Shown: one piece after another, positions 34,794-44,280 of the stretch
Layout of the letters: every line of letters starts with the position of its first letter
How positions within the stretch are numbered: the stretch's first letter is position 1
Source: Lentimicrobium sp.
Lineage (GTDB): Bacteria; Bacteroidota; Bacteroidia; Bacteroidales; Lentimicrobiaceae
Assembly (NCBI GenBank): GCA_023957275.1
Contig: JAMLHF010000031.1
Span: 1 to 50,052, forward strand
Direction: 5' to 3'
DNA length: 50,052 bases
Notes under the pieces: model-generated
What the model was told of the DNA's origin: nothing
The model's database searches: none
The model's input: only the letters and a program-made list of their open reading frames with translations
Program-made: the position numbers and the translations under genes

Positions 34794-37391
34794 TTACTGC
34801 TTCCTCATAGTCTGCCCCAGGTGCAGCATCCTGAAACCTTTTTCGAAATCCTCCCAACGCATGGTGGCCGGACAGGTTATCAGGCGGGTTTCACCCGGCT
34901 GCATATCGAAAAAGTTATCCGAAAAATTCACATCCGCACTGTCGCTGACCAGCATCAGGTTTTTACAAAAATTGCGGGATGTGATTTCAATCACAAAATG
35001 GTCGCCTTTATCGCTGATCCGCGATTTAAGACCCGGTTCGGGCAGCCGGAGGTCTTTTGGTTTTGCGAAATAAGCAAATTCCTGGTCAATCACCCGGGAA
35101 CCATCCATCAGTGTGGCAGTAAAAAAAACACTGTTCTCCTTGTAACTGAGCGGCAGTTCCTTCAGATCTATGCTGCAGATCAGCGCTGCCCCGTTTGCCG
35201 GAAGCATCACTTTGTAAGGCCTGTTCCATAATGAAAGCCCGCTGAAATCTGCCAGGTTGAGACGCAATATGGCAGGGGTCTTTTTCTCGGTATCCGAAAC
35301 GCCGTATACCAAAAGTTTCCCGTCTTCGACAACCACCTGTATAATCTGGTTTTTCAATGCATCTTTCACAGAATAATGCATAGCTTTCCATTTGCCGTAA
35401 TAATCGATGCCCGACCAGGAGGCCACCGGCCACACATCGTTCAATTGCCAGTAAAGTGATCCCATGCAAAACGGCATATCCGACCGGTGGGTTCTGAGTG
35501 CCATGCCGATGGCATCTGCCTGCAGCAACTGACCAACATAAAGCAGGTGCTCAAAGTTCTCAGGAATCTGATAATCCTGTTCCATATACTGCCGGATGCG
35601 GAGGTTTCCGATACCGCTGCGCTGGTGCGAGGCCATTACGGGCGATTCTATGTTCCAGTCTTCGGGCAGGGTGTATTTTTTAACGCTGTTGAACTCGGGG
35701 AACGATTGAAATCCGTATTCGCTCATAAAGCGTGCTTTATAATTCCTGAAAGCGGAAATCGGCTCCTGACCGTGCCATACGCCCCAATAATGCACATCGC
35801 CGCGGTTTCCGCTCCAGTTGGCCAGCACTCCCCCGCCCTGCGTCGGTGAAGAAGGCCAGTAGGCATGATCCGGCGCATATTGCTTCACGGCAGCAGGCAG
35901 TATATGGTGAAAAAGGGTATCATAGCTTTGCCATATCTCACGTTGCTGTGCTTTGTCATATTTCTCCTTCCATCCCCATCCGCGCGTAAAATCGCCTTCG
36001 GCCCAGGCATATTCAATCTCATTGTTGCCGCACCATAGTGCAATGCAGGCATGATTCCTCAGGCGTTTGATGTTGTCAACGGCTTCGAGCCTTACATTAT
36101 TCAGAAAATCCTTATCTCCGGGGTACATGGCACAGGCAAACATAAAATCCTGCCATACCATAATGCCGTGCCTGTCGCACAAATCATAAAAATAATCGTT
36201 CTCATAAATGCCCCCTCCCCACACCCGGAGCATATTGATGTTGGCTTCGGCGGCCGATTTCACGATAAACTCATAGCGGGCTGAATCCACCCTGGGCAGA
36301 AAAACATCATTGGGAATATAATTAGCCCCTTTGGCAAACACCGGCCGTCCGTTTACCTCAAAATGAAAACTTTCCCCACCCCCTTTGGCATCAGGCCTGC
36401 GCACATGCTTCAGACTGCGTATACCAATCTGACGGTTAAAAGCGTGCAGTTCTTCACCCTTATGGCTGAGCACCGCGCTCACGGTATAGAGAGGCTGACC
36501 GCCCGCCCCGTTGGGCCACCATAGCCGGGGATTCTTTATGATAAAATCTATATCTGAATACCGGATCCCGGGTGACATGCTGATTTCACGGGCAGCAACC
36601 GCCTGGCCGTCCATCAGAATTTCCAGTTTATAAAGTCCTTCCTGCTGAACATTGACTTCCACGCCGGCGGTGACACGTGCTTCCTTTGCCGTAACGCTTT
36701 CCTGCCTGACGAAAAGGTCGTTGATGCGTGCTGTCCGGTTAATAATCAGCTCAACAGGCCGCCAGATACCGGAGGTCACCAGGCGCGGGCCCCAATCCCA
36801 GCCGAAGTGATATCCCGGCTTGCGCGTAAAGATGCTGATCCTAACCGGGCCCATCCCTCCGATCTCCGACTGATCATTATCCGCCGGAAGAGCATAACCC
36901 AGCGCTTCCTGCTTCATCAATCCCCGCATCACCGGCGATTCAAAACGGATAAAGATCTCGTTATCGCCTTCTTTCAGGTGATTCCCGGCTTCGGCTTCCC
37001 AGGTACGGTGAAAATTATCGGCTTTGAACAAAAGCGCCCCGTTTACCATTACCGTTGCATAGGTATCCAGCCCGTGAAACCGCATCATCAGGCTGCCTGC
37101 CCGGAGTTGTGCGGCATCCAGCCTGAAACGGGTGCGGTACTCCCAGTTAACCTTATCGATCCACTGCAGATTCTTTTCGTTGAGCCTGTAGTATGGATCC
37201 TCTATCAGTCCGTTTGCCAGCAGGTCGGTGTGAACCGTGCCGGGAACAAGGGCGGGATACCACTGCAGGGTTCCGGCCTGCCGGAACTCCCAGTTATTGT
37301 GAAGTACCACTGATGTCTGAGCCCGCAGATTCAGTGCGCCTGCCATAACCAACCACGGCAAAAGGATAAAAAATGCAATCAGTTTCTTCAT
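34794..37391 (-). CDS. Secreted beta-mannosidase, glycoside hydrolase family 2
   Basis: The 865-residue product has a signal peptide ending 'NLRAQ' (about 25). The GH2 jelly-roll domain comes first (to about 210, 'HGLDTYATVMVNG'), then an Ig-like domain and the TIM barrel (about 340-640). The acid/base Glu 458 is in 'WCGNNEIEYAW' and the nucleophile Glu 558 in 'MSEYGFQSFPE'. 'GYHFGWDWGPRLVTSGIW' is typical of beta-mannosidases rather than beta-galactosidases. It removes terminal beta-mannose from mannans or glycans in the periplasm or outside. It stands alone, with no SusC/SusD pair or other carbohydrate enzymes in the window. The divergent neighbour is an SGNH hydrolase. Confidence 0.95.
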   Translation of the reverse strand: MKKLIAFFILLPWLVMAGALNLRAQTSVVLHNNWEFRQAGTLQWYPALVPGTVHTDLLANGLIEDPYYRLNEKNLQWIDKVNWEYRTRFRLDAAQLRAGSLMMRFHGLDTYATVMVNGALLFKADNFHRTWEAEAGNHLKEGDNEIFIRFESPVMRGLMKQEALGYALPADNDQSEIGGMGPVRISIFTRKPGYHFGWDWGPRLVTSGIWRPVELIINRTARINDLFVRQESVTAKEARVTAGVEVNVQQEGLYKLEILMDGQAVAAREISMSPGIRYSDIDFIIKNPRLWWPNGAGGQPLYTVSAVLSHKGEELHAFNRQIGIRSLKHVRRPDAKGGGESFHFEVNGRPVFAKGANYIPNDVFLPRVDSARYEFIVKSAAEANINMLRVWGGGIYENDYFYDLCDRHGIMVWQDFMFACAMYPGDKDFLNNVRLEAVDNIKRLRNHACIALWCGNNEIEYAWAEGDFTRGWGWKEKYDKAQQREIWQSYDTLFHHILPAAVKQYAPDHAYWPSSPTQGGGVLANWSGNRGDVHYWGVWHGQEPISAFRNYKARFMSEYGFQSFPEFNSVKKYTLPEDWNIESPVMASHQRSGIGNLRIRQYMEQDYQIPENFEHLLYVGQLLQADAIGMALRTHRSDMPFCMGSLYWQLNDVWPVASWSGIDYYGKWKAMHYSVKDALKNQIIQVVVEDGKLLVYGVSDTEKKTPAILRLNLADFSGLSLWNRPYKVMLPANGAALICSIDLKELPLSYKENSVFFTATLMDGSRVIDQEFAYFAKPKDLRLPEPGLKSRISDKGDHFVIEITSRNFCKNLMLVSDSADVNFSDNFFDMQPGETRLITCPATMRWEDFEKGFRMLHLGQTMRKQ

Positions 37392-37579
37392 TTACTAATG
37401 ATGATTGAGTAACATGATACTTTCCACAACCCTTGCCTTCAGAAGCGTTTCCTGTTCTGATTCCCGCCCTGGGCGGAGTTGGCCGAAAATACATGCGCAA
37501 TTTAAGCATAATCAGCGGATGGAAAATCTTTAGCTGATCAATAATCAGCTGCCGGCAGATTTTCTATGTCCGGATTTGG

Positions 37580-37587
37580 TAGCTTTG
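37580..37587 (+). promoter_or_regulatory. -7 promoter element of the SGNH hydrolase gene
   Basis: TAGCTTTG matches TAnnTTTG, 53 bases before ATG 37641. An in-frame ATG at 37566 lies upstream of the element and would not be transcribed. The -33 position is T-rich without a perfect TTTG. Confidence 0.5.
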
Positions 37588-37640
37588 CAGTTGTTAAAAA
37601 TCTACCTGAAAAAATCAGTTTCATTAACAGCAGCCCCGAT

Positions 37641-38342
37641 ATGTGCACCCGATTTACATCAATCCTCCGCCGTTCTGGCAGATTTTATCTTTTCCTGATC
37701 TCTCTGATGCTTATGTCATTTACATTCCAGTCCACGAAACCTTTCCGCATCGTATTTTTCGGCGATTCCATCACGCAGATGGGCAATGAACCGGGCGGGT
37801 ACATTGACCTGATGCGGCAGGAGATCAGCAAAAACGGGCTGAACGGCCGTTACGAACTGATCGGGGCCGGCATTGGCGGTAACAAAGTTTATGATCTGTA
37901 TCTGCGCCTCGAAGAGGATGTGCTGAAGCATAAGCCCGGTGTGGTATTTATATACATAGGCGTGAACGATGTATGGCACAAATTGTGGGGCACCGGAACC
38001 GATGCCGACAAATTTGAACGATTCTACCTGGCATTAATCCGTAAAATCAAGGCAGCAGGCGCCGATGTTGTACTTTGCACCCCCGCAGTAATCGGAGAGC
38101 ATACCGATTTCACCAACCAGCTTGACGGAGACCTGAACAGGTATTCTCAGATCATCAGAAAACTGGCCGGCGACGAACACTGCAAGCTGATTGACCTGCG
38201 ACGGATCTTTCTTGATTATAACCTGAGAAATAATCCGGACAACCTTGAAAAAGGCATCCTGACCACCGATGGCGTGCACCTGAATGACAAAGGCAACCGG
38301 TTGGTGGCGGATACATTTTTAAGCGAGATTTTTCCCAAATAA
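37641..38342 (+). CDS. SGNH/GDSL-type hydrolase
   Basis: From ATG 37641 the product has 233 residues with a hydrophobic signal-like segment at about 14-30. The SGNH blocks are all present: block I 'IVFFGDSITQMG' (nucleophile Ser), block II 'GAGIGGNKVYDL' (Gly), block III 'YIGVNDVWH' (Asn) and block V 'TTDGVHLNDKG' (Asp and His). Members deacylate carbohydrate or lipid esters; rhamnogalacturonan or acetyl-xylan esterases are close in pattern ('GVNDVWH'). It is divergent from beta-mannosidase, and glycan de-esterification alongside mannose removal is a reasonable but unproven link. Confidence 0.9.
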   Translation: MCTRFTSILRRSGRFYLFLISLMLMSFTFQSTKPFRIVFFGDSITQMGNEPGGYIDLMRQEISKNGLNGRYELIGAGIGGNKVYDLYLRLEEDVLKHKPGVVFIYIGVNDVWHKLWGTGTDADKFERFYLALIRKIKAAGADVVLCTPAVIGEHTDFTNQLDGDLNRYSQIIRKLAGDEHCKLIDLRRIFLDYNLRNNPDNLEKGILTTDGVHLNDKGNRLVADTFLSEIFPK

Positions 38343-39191
38343 ACAGGCAATGGCCAGCTGAAGCACTCATCAAGCCTGGTGGGTGCGGCATTTTGGCTAC
38401 TCCCGGTTTTCGGCTAAAGCCGGTTGGTTCTGGATTCCGCTTTTCCCCGGGCTGAAGCCCGGAGTCAGGCAAGCAGATTTTTCCGGCTTTTCACCGGTTA
38501 TTGGACGTCTGAACCAGAACTTCGGCTCAATCAACACAAGCTTTGGTTATCTATATCCTGCAGTTTCTGATGATAATCAATTCCGCTTTATTACCCCCGG
38601 CTTGAGCCGGGGGTAATAAGCTGCTGACAAACGCGGGGGCTTTAGCCCAAAAGCCGGTAGAATTCTATTCGCAGCCCGGCTTGAGAAAAACCCGCAAGCC
38701 CGGACGCTCCCCAGGTTTGGCTGCTCCCGGTTTTCGGCTAAAGCCGGTTGGTTCTGGATTCCGCTTTTCCCCGGGCTGAAGCCATGAGTAGACAAGCACT
38801 TTTTTTCTGACTTTTCATCTGAAACCTGACATCTGAATCAGGGATTAAGCTTAACCCACAAGAGCATTTAAGATATTGAGCTTTAATTCACAAAAACTGC
38901 CTGGAAAACTGAAAAACCAGATGAGGACGCGAAGGTCAAATCAACTTTAAAGATAATGGTGAACTGAACTACTATAAAATTATCGCTAACGGCACTTTTC
39001 CTTTTTTCTTTTTCAAACACATAGAAATAACGAAATTACTTTCACCTGCATACATTTCCGGTTTTCAACCACTACCGTATTAATACAAGGCCTGTTAGCA
39101 GCCGATAATTCAGGCAGATGTGAAAAATTCCTCAACTTTTTAGTATCTTAGCTGTTTAATTCGCCACTGCTCTGCATATCCCGCGCCCGCA
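38343..39191. repeat. Intergenic repeat region with duplicated 68-bp unit and GGCT/AGCC palindromes
   Basis: No gene is seen in this 849-base gap. Two copies of a 68-base unit (38392-38459 and 38716-38783) are nearly identical over their whole length. Between them lies a perfect 15-bp inverted repeat with a 2-base loop (38588-38602 with 38605-38619), core CCCCCGGCT/AGCCGGGGG. Several smaller GGCTnnAGCC palindromes occur in the units. The last 350 bases are AT-rich; TATCTTAG at 39144-39151 is a one-mismatch -7 candidate for the response-regulator gene. Confidence 0.8.
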
Positions 39192-40559
39192 ATGTATAAA
39201 GTCCTGATCGTTGACGATGATCCCACTTTCTGTCTTATGCTCAAGTCATATCTTGGGAATAAGGGCTTCGACGTAAAGGAAGTTTTTACGGCGGGTAGTG
39301 CTATCAAAGCATCCAGGGCGCAGCATTTCGATATTATTCTTACTGATTTCCGCCTTCCTGATATTGATGGGATCACGCTGATTGCTGAACTCAAAAAGAT
39401 ACAACATGGTGTTCCGGTCGTACTGATGACCCGTTACGGGGATATACGGTCGGCTGTTACCGCCATAAAATCCGGGGCTTTTGATTACATCACCAAGCCG
39501 GTGAATCCTGACGAACTTTTACTGACCGTAAACAAGGCCATCAGCAAACAGAAACAGGAGAAAAAAAACGAATCAGGCATCAGGTCGGAGCCATTGCCCG
39601 GCAACATGAGTTACCTCAGGGGCACCAGTCAGCCGGCGATGCTGGTGGAACAATATATTTCGCTGATCGCCCCTACCGATATGTCGGTGATCATACAGGG
39701 AGAGAGCGGTACCGGAAAGGAGTATGTGGCCAGGATGATCCACATGAAAAGTCAGCGCAGCAGCAAACCTTTTATCGCGGTAGACTGTGGCGCTTTGACC
39801 AATGAACTGGCGGCCAGTGAATTATTTGGCCACACCAGGGGTTCATTTACAGACGCCCATGCGGACAAGGAAGGGCAGTTTCAGCAGGCGAACGGGGGCA
39901 CGCTTTTTCTGGATGAGATCGGTAACCTGTCTTATGAAAACCAGATCAAACTGCTCAGGGCCACCCAGGAGCGGAAAGTCCGGAAGCTGGGCGGCACCAG
40001 GGATGTGGAAGTGGATGTAAGGATCATCGTTGCTACAAACGACGACCTTGCTGCCGCAGTGCAAAAGGGAAGCTTCAGGGAGGATCTGTTTCACCGGCTC
40101 AATGAATTCAAGATCAATATTCCTCCACTCCGGAACCGGGGTGAAGATATTATCCATTTTGCCGGCTACTTTCTTGAAAATGCCAACCTCGAACTAAACA
40201 AAAACATCATCGGATTTGAAAAGGATGTTATTGAAACCATACTGAAATATCCCTGGCCCGGCAACATCCGTGAATTGAAAAATGTGGTTAAGCGGGCGGT
40301 GTTGCTCGCCACAACAGGCATGATTACCAGGGCAGACCTCCCGCCCGAAATACCCTCACCGGGCAGCGCGCCCTCACCGGCCGGAATCTTTCAACCTCCC
40401 ACTACCGACCTGAAGTCAATGGCCGAAACCCAGGAAAAAACCACCATCATCAACGTGTTAAAGGAGGTGCATTATAACAAATCCAAGGCAGCCCGGCTGC
40501 TGAATATCGACAGAAAAACGCTGTATAACAAGATGAAACTTTATGGTATTGAAGGCTGA
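39192..40559 (+). CDS. Sigma-54-dependent response regulator (NtrC family)
   Basis: The 455-residue product has a receiver domain (1-120, phosphoacceptor Asp 52 in 'ILTDFRLPDIDG', Lys 102), a AAA+ domain (about 145-375; Walker A 'GESGTGKE' 170-177, Walker B 'TLFLDEIG' 237-244) and a Fis-type helix-turn-helix at the end ('KSKAARLLNIDRKTLYNKMK'). It would activate sigma-54 promoters when phosphorylated. The sigma-54-contacting GAFTGA loop reads GSFTDA (217-222), a departure at two positions; the threonine and phenylalanine are kept. No kinase lies in the same transcription unit; the hybrid kinase at 41.6-43.8 kb on the other strand is the nearest candidate partner. Confidence 0.95.
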   Translation: MYKVLIVDDDPTFCLMLKSYLGNKGFDVKEVFTAGSAIKASRAQHFDIILTDFRLPDIDGITLIAELKKIQHGVPVVLMTRYGDIRSAVTAIKSGAFDYITKPVNPDELLLTVNKAISKQKQEKKNESGIRSEPLPGNMSYLRGTSQPAMLVEQYISLIAPTDMSVIIQGESGTGKEYVARMIHMKSQRSSKPFIAVDCGALTNELAASELFGHTRGSFTDAHADKEGQFQQANGGTLFLDEIGNLSYENQIKLLRATQERKVRKLGGTRDVEVDVRIIVATNDDLAAAVQKGSFREDLFHRLNEFKINIPPLRNRGEDIIHFAGYFLENANLELNKNIIGFEKDVIETILKYPWPGNIRELKNVVKRAVLLATTGMITRADLPPEIPSPGSAPSPAGIFQPPTTDLKSMAETQEKTTIINVLKEVHYNKSKAARLLNIDRKTLYNKMKLYGIEG

Positions 40560-41193
40560 TTACAAATTAATAAGATTTAATTTTTTAAAGCCATCCTATT
40601 AACAATAATTTTTTAACGGCAGCCCTGGTAAGCAGCAGATAATATCCTTTAATAAGATTTTTAAGCTGGTTCACGGTTATTGAATTTCCGTCTTGCAGCC
40701 TGCAGGCGGAGCAATCCGGATTCGAGGAGAAAGAAAATGCCCGGAATTTATATCCGACCCCTCCGGGGCCGCAATTGCCTGTTTTTGTCTTCTTCTATAA
40801 ACCTGTGACTCCTCCGGAGTCAGGATTTTGGTTCGGATTGCAGCTTGAGACCCCAGCGTAGTTGTGTGCAATAAGAATGGATAATCCCAATGAATTTATC
40901 CTGCCCCTCCGGGGCCGGAATCCGCAATACCGATCATTTTCAAAACAACTATGACTCTTCCGGAGCCAGAATCCGGGTTCGGATTGAGATCTATGACCCC
41001 AGCGGGGTCAAATGTGTATAGAATGAAAAGTGCCTGATGAATCTCCGACCCCGGCGGGGTCGCATGTTTATTGAGAATAAATTACAATTTTATTATCTCC
41101 ATCGCGTCAAATGCTTTCAGCGGTCAGATTCAGATCATTGCAATAATATACACGCCGACACCGGATATATTCATTTTTGATGCTGTGTTGCGC
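40560..41193. repeat. Array of short GACCCC/GGGGTC-type palindromes
   Basis: This gap has no gene. It contains at least five short palindromes: near 40756-40770, 40807-40821 (GACTCC/GGAGTC), about 40903-40916, 40995-41009 (GACCCC-AGC-GGGGTC) and 41047-41061 (GACCCC-GGC-GGGGTC). They are embedded in a degenerate unit of about 140 bases, in which a ctccggggcc palindrome is followed by a tccgga palindrome and 'ggttcggatt'. The unit is seen at about 40755-40850 and again at 40900-40990. Confidence 0.75.
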
Positions 41194-41571
41194 TTATTCA
41201 ATTTCCGCCTTACTGCCAGACAGGCGGAGCAATTCGGACTCCAGCAGGGGATGCAGCCGGTTGTTGATGGCTGTTATTTTCCGGAGCAGGGCTTTTACCG
41301 ATTCCTCATTGATTTCCCCGTTTCCGGCATTTTCGAGCTGGCCCAGCACCTGCAGCGCCTGCGACACCCCCATGTGTCCGTAGCTGGTAAGTAATTTGTG
41401 CGCCAACAATCTGATCCCTTCATAATTACCGGTTTCACTGAGGTTCCACAATTCCTGCACTGCGGCATGCGAGGTATGCACAAAAGAGCGGATAATGCTG
41501 GCAAGCTGTTCCGGCTTTCCCGAAGCGAAGGTTTCAGCCTGACGGAGGTCATAAAGCCGTCCGGATAGCAT
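41194..41571 (-). CDS. Hpt-domain phosphotransfer protein
   Basis: From ATG 41571 the product has 125 residues, nearly all an all-helical histidine phosphotransfer domain with the active His 58 in 'LLAHKLLTSYGHMG'. It starts 10 bases after the stop codon of the hybrid kinase gene and is clearly its relay partner, taking phosphate from the kinase receiver and passing it to a final regulator. Longer in-frame starts (up to 41715) would overlap the kinase and are unlikely. The sigma-54 regulator next door is a possible end point, an inference. Confidence 0.87.
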   Translation of the reverse strand: MLSGRLYDLRQAETFASGKPEQLASIIRSFVHTSHAAVQELWNLSETGNYEGIRLLAHKLLTSYGHMGVSQALQVLGQLENAGNGEINEESVKALLRKITAINNRLHPLLESELLRLSGSKAEIE

Positions 41572-41581
41572 CTCGTCCGGT

Positions 41582-43795
41582 TCACCCGGTTGTGGCTTTG
41601 GGAATGGTGTTTGAAAGGTAGAATGCCACCCGCGACAAGAGGTCATGCTCGCTGAATGGTTTCTGAAGCACCTCATTAAAACCTGCCTGCATGTACCCCG
41701 GATCATAACGGGCAACCTTTCCGGCTGTAAAAGCGATCACCGGCACCAGTGAAACTTCCGGGTCTTCGTGGGCCCGGATATGCCTGACCAGCTCGATGCC
41801 ACTGACTTCCGGCATCTGGACATCCGTCATGATGATATCGAAACGACGGCTGGTAAGAATATCTATCGCCTGTCTGCCGTTTGAAGCTACTTCAACAATC
41901 ATTCCATGATTTTCCGTGATGATCCTTGCCAGTAATATATTGAATACATCATCGTCGACCAGCAACATCCGCCGGTCTGTAAGTTCCACATCTTCATTCA
42001 ATACGACAGTCGCTGCTTTCTCCGGTTCAAGGTCGGAAAGCGGATAGGGAATGCGCACGGTAAATACCGAGCCTTTATGCGGGGTACTTACTACGGTAAT
42101 ATCACCACCCTGCAGACGTGCCAGTCGGCGGCTGATGGCCAGCCCCAGCCCCGAGCCGCCATATTGCCGTGCCAGTGATGATTCAGCCTGCCTGAAATCA
42201 CCGAAAATATGATCAATTTTATCTTCGGGAATGCCAATGCCGGTATCGTGAACCTCCACGATGGCCTCACATACGTCGGCACTGCACTCGATGTTGCAGA
42301 GCACTGTAACCGACCCTTTTGAAGTAAATTTCACCGCATTGCTCATCAGGTTATACATTATCTGCCTGAGCCGTAAAGGGTCTCCTTCCAGCACGATATT
42401 GCTGCCTTTGTTACAGACCGCTTCAAACTCAAGCCCTTTTTCCAGGGCCGTAATCCTGAATGTCTGAATCACATCTTCGAGCACATCGCTCAGACGGAAA
42501 GGGATTTTTTCGAGCTGCAGCTTTCCTGCGCCAATGCGGCTAAGATCCAGGATATCGTTTACGGTTTCGAGGAGGTGGCGCGAAGAACGTCTCACCGCGC
42601 CAAGATATTCCTGCTGTACTTTATTGAGCGGGGTATGGATCAGCTGATCTGAAAATCCGATAATGGTACTGAGCGGGGTCCTGATCTCATGGCTCATATT
42701 GGCCAGAAACTCCTCCTTAATCCTGGCCAGGTCCTGCGACTGCCGGCTGGCACTGATGAGGTCGCGCCGGTACCTGTTGCCCCGGTGGATTCCCTGAAAG
42801 ATCAGATAGACGAAAACCAGGATCAGCAACAGCGACAAAACAGACACAAGGCGAATAATCATAATGGAACGGGAAGCCGAAGCCTCTGCCTCTTTCTTAC
42901 GCTTTTCGGCCAGCCGTAACTGCTGGTACTCGAGTTGCCTGAAGATGGTCATTACCTGGTCAATGATCAGGGAGCTGTTCCGGAGCATATTCAGTTCCTG
43001 CTCTTTCAGCTGGTTGTACGCCTGAAGTTCACGGCGCTTTACTGCCGACAAAACCTGCCTTACATTGCTGTATAAAGCTGAATCGTCGTGCCGGTAAACC
43101 GCCGTATCCGTAATCATACGGGTGGTTGAAAGCAAGGCCGGCTGTGCATGTTGTTCAACAATTTCCTCCTGCTGTTTCTTTGCAAAAAGTTTTTTTACCT
43201 TGTTGAAAAAGCCACGTGTTTCTTCCTCTTTGGCGCTGCTTACCGGAGTTTCCACCGGGATGGTGTCGAAAACCGTGACCACGGTGGTAGAGGTACGGAG
43301 CTTTCTGGGAATGGTATCGGGCGTTACCGACCTGATGCGCGTATATGCTTCGCCGGCAAAATCAAACTTCTCCCTCCGGCTTTTTACATCGAGATAGGCC
43401 GCGATCATATCGCGCCGCTGCTCCAAAAGCCTTGAAACACTGTCGAGGCGGATCAGTTTCGCATAATCCCTTCCGGCTTCAAGCTTCAATGAATCCAGCT
43501 TCACTTCAACCGAAGTGATCAGGTCATTATAAATATCAAATGACTGGGCGTCATTGGTCAGGGCATAAATCCGGATATTGTTTTCGGCTTCCGACAAAAA
43601 TCCAAGCAAATCCCTGAGCTTATTCAGTTCACTGTCGGGCTGCGAAAGCGAAGCCACCGTTTCACCGAGGGTACGGGAATTCTCCCTCACCAGATATCCG
43701 GCTGCAGCAACCGCAAGAAAGGCCACGGTAAACCCCAGAGCCACCTTCAGCTGAAGGCCACGGGGACGCATACGCACTTTTACTTTCGCCGGCAT
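41582..43795 (-). CDS. Hybrid sensor histidine kinase/response regulator
   Basis: The 737-residue product has membrane helices at about 15-35 and 311-333, enclosing a 275-residue helical periplasmic sensor (CHASE3-like, not certain) with an odd Thr/Val and Lys-rich insert at 155-225. The H box 'FLANMSHEIRTPLS' (His 369), ATPase motifs 'NLMSNAVKFTSKGS', 'DTGIGIPEDKIDHIF' and 'GGSGLGLAISRRLARLQGG', and a receiver domain (609-725, Asp 658) follow. It senses an unknown envelope signal and relays through its receiver to the Hpt protein just downstream. TATCTTTG on the minus strand at 43807-43800 lies 4 bases before the ATG, so the message may be leaderless, or start at Met 9. Confidence 0.95.
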   Translation of the reverse strand: MPAKVKVRMRPRGLQLKVALGFTVAFLAVAAAGYLVRENSRTLGETVASLSQPDSELNKLRDLLGFLSEAENNIRIYALTNDAQSFDIYNDLITSVEVKLDSLKLEAGRDYAKLIRLDSVSRLLEQRRDMIAAYLDVKSRREKFDFAGEAYTRIRSVTPDTIPRKLRTSTTVVTVFDTIPVETPVSSAKEEETRGFFNKVKKLFAKKQQEEIVEQHAQPALLSTTRMITDTAVYRHDDSALYSNVRQVLSAVKRRELQAYNQLKEQELNMLRNSSLIIDQVMTIFRQLEYQQLRLAEKRKKEAEASASRSIMIIRLVSVLSLLLILVFVYLIFQGIHRGNRYRRDLISASRQSQDLARIKEEFLANMSHEIRTPLSTIIGFSDQLIHTPLNKVQQEYLGAVRRSSRHLLETVNDILDLSRIGAGKLQLEKIPFRLSDVLEDVIQTFRITALEKGLEFEAVCNKGSNIVLEGDPLRLRQIMYNLMSNAVKFTSKGSVTVLCNIECSADVCEAIVEVHDTGIGIPEDKIDHIFGDFRQAESSLARQYGGSGLGLAISRRLARLQGGDITVVSTPHKGSVFTVRIPYPLSDLEPEKAATVVLNEDVELTDRRMLLVDDDVFNILLARIITENHGMIVEVASNGRQAIDILTSRRFDIIMTDVQMPEVSGIELVRHIRAHEDPEVSLVPVIAFTAGKVARYDPGYMQAGFNEVLQKPFSEHDLLSRVAFYLSNTIPKATTG

Positions 43796-44280
43796 AAGAC
43801 AAAGATAATCAAACCAGTGTTTCAGACATACAACCGTTTCAGGTATGCCTTAAAAGAACAATATTTCAACCGTTTAAGTTCCCCTGCTACAAACACGGAT
43901 CATAAAGCCGGATAAAAGGCTCCTGAAAGCAATGCCTCCCCACGCAGCCCATGAGATGATCCCTGCTCAGATTAACAAATAACCAAACAATTGGTTTTGA
44001 ATGAGGAAACAGAACTTTAGCCCGTAAATAAAGTTTGGCAGAGGATATTCTTATGCAGGGTTATTCCCTGACAAGCGACCAGGCTTATCCCTATGAAACC
44101 TGAGGATGGTGAGGTATTCAGAAACCGGAAACCTTCACCGGTGTCACCTGGGCTGGTTTAAAAAAAACCTTGAAAATCATCGGTTCTTAAAAGCGGGAAG
44201 CAATTAAAGCGGCATATTATTACGTAAAAAAATCAGTCATCCGGGGGAATGACTGATCAAAGAAAAAGCGGTCAATGTGG
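43796..44280. other. Intergenic region with hybrid-kinase promoter element
   Basis: In this 485-base gap the minus strand has TATCTTTG at 43807-43800, a full -7 match for the kinase gene, with TTG 23 bases further upstream (43833-43831). The rest shows no gene, RNA or clear repeat. Confidence 0.5.

Noticed and set aside
40755-41061. Palindrome array considered as a CRISPR
   Set aside because: Repeats are short, variable and unevenly spaced, spacers are partly alike, and there are no cas genes.
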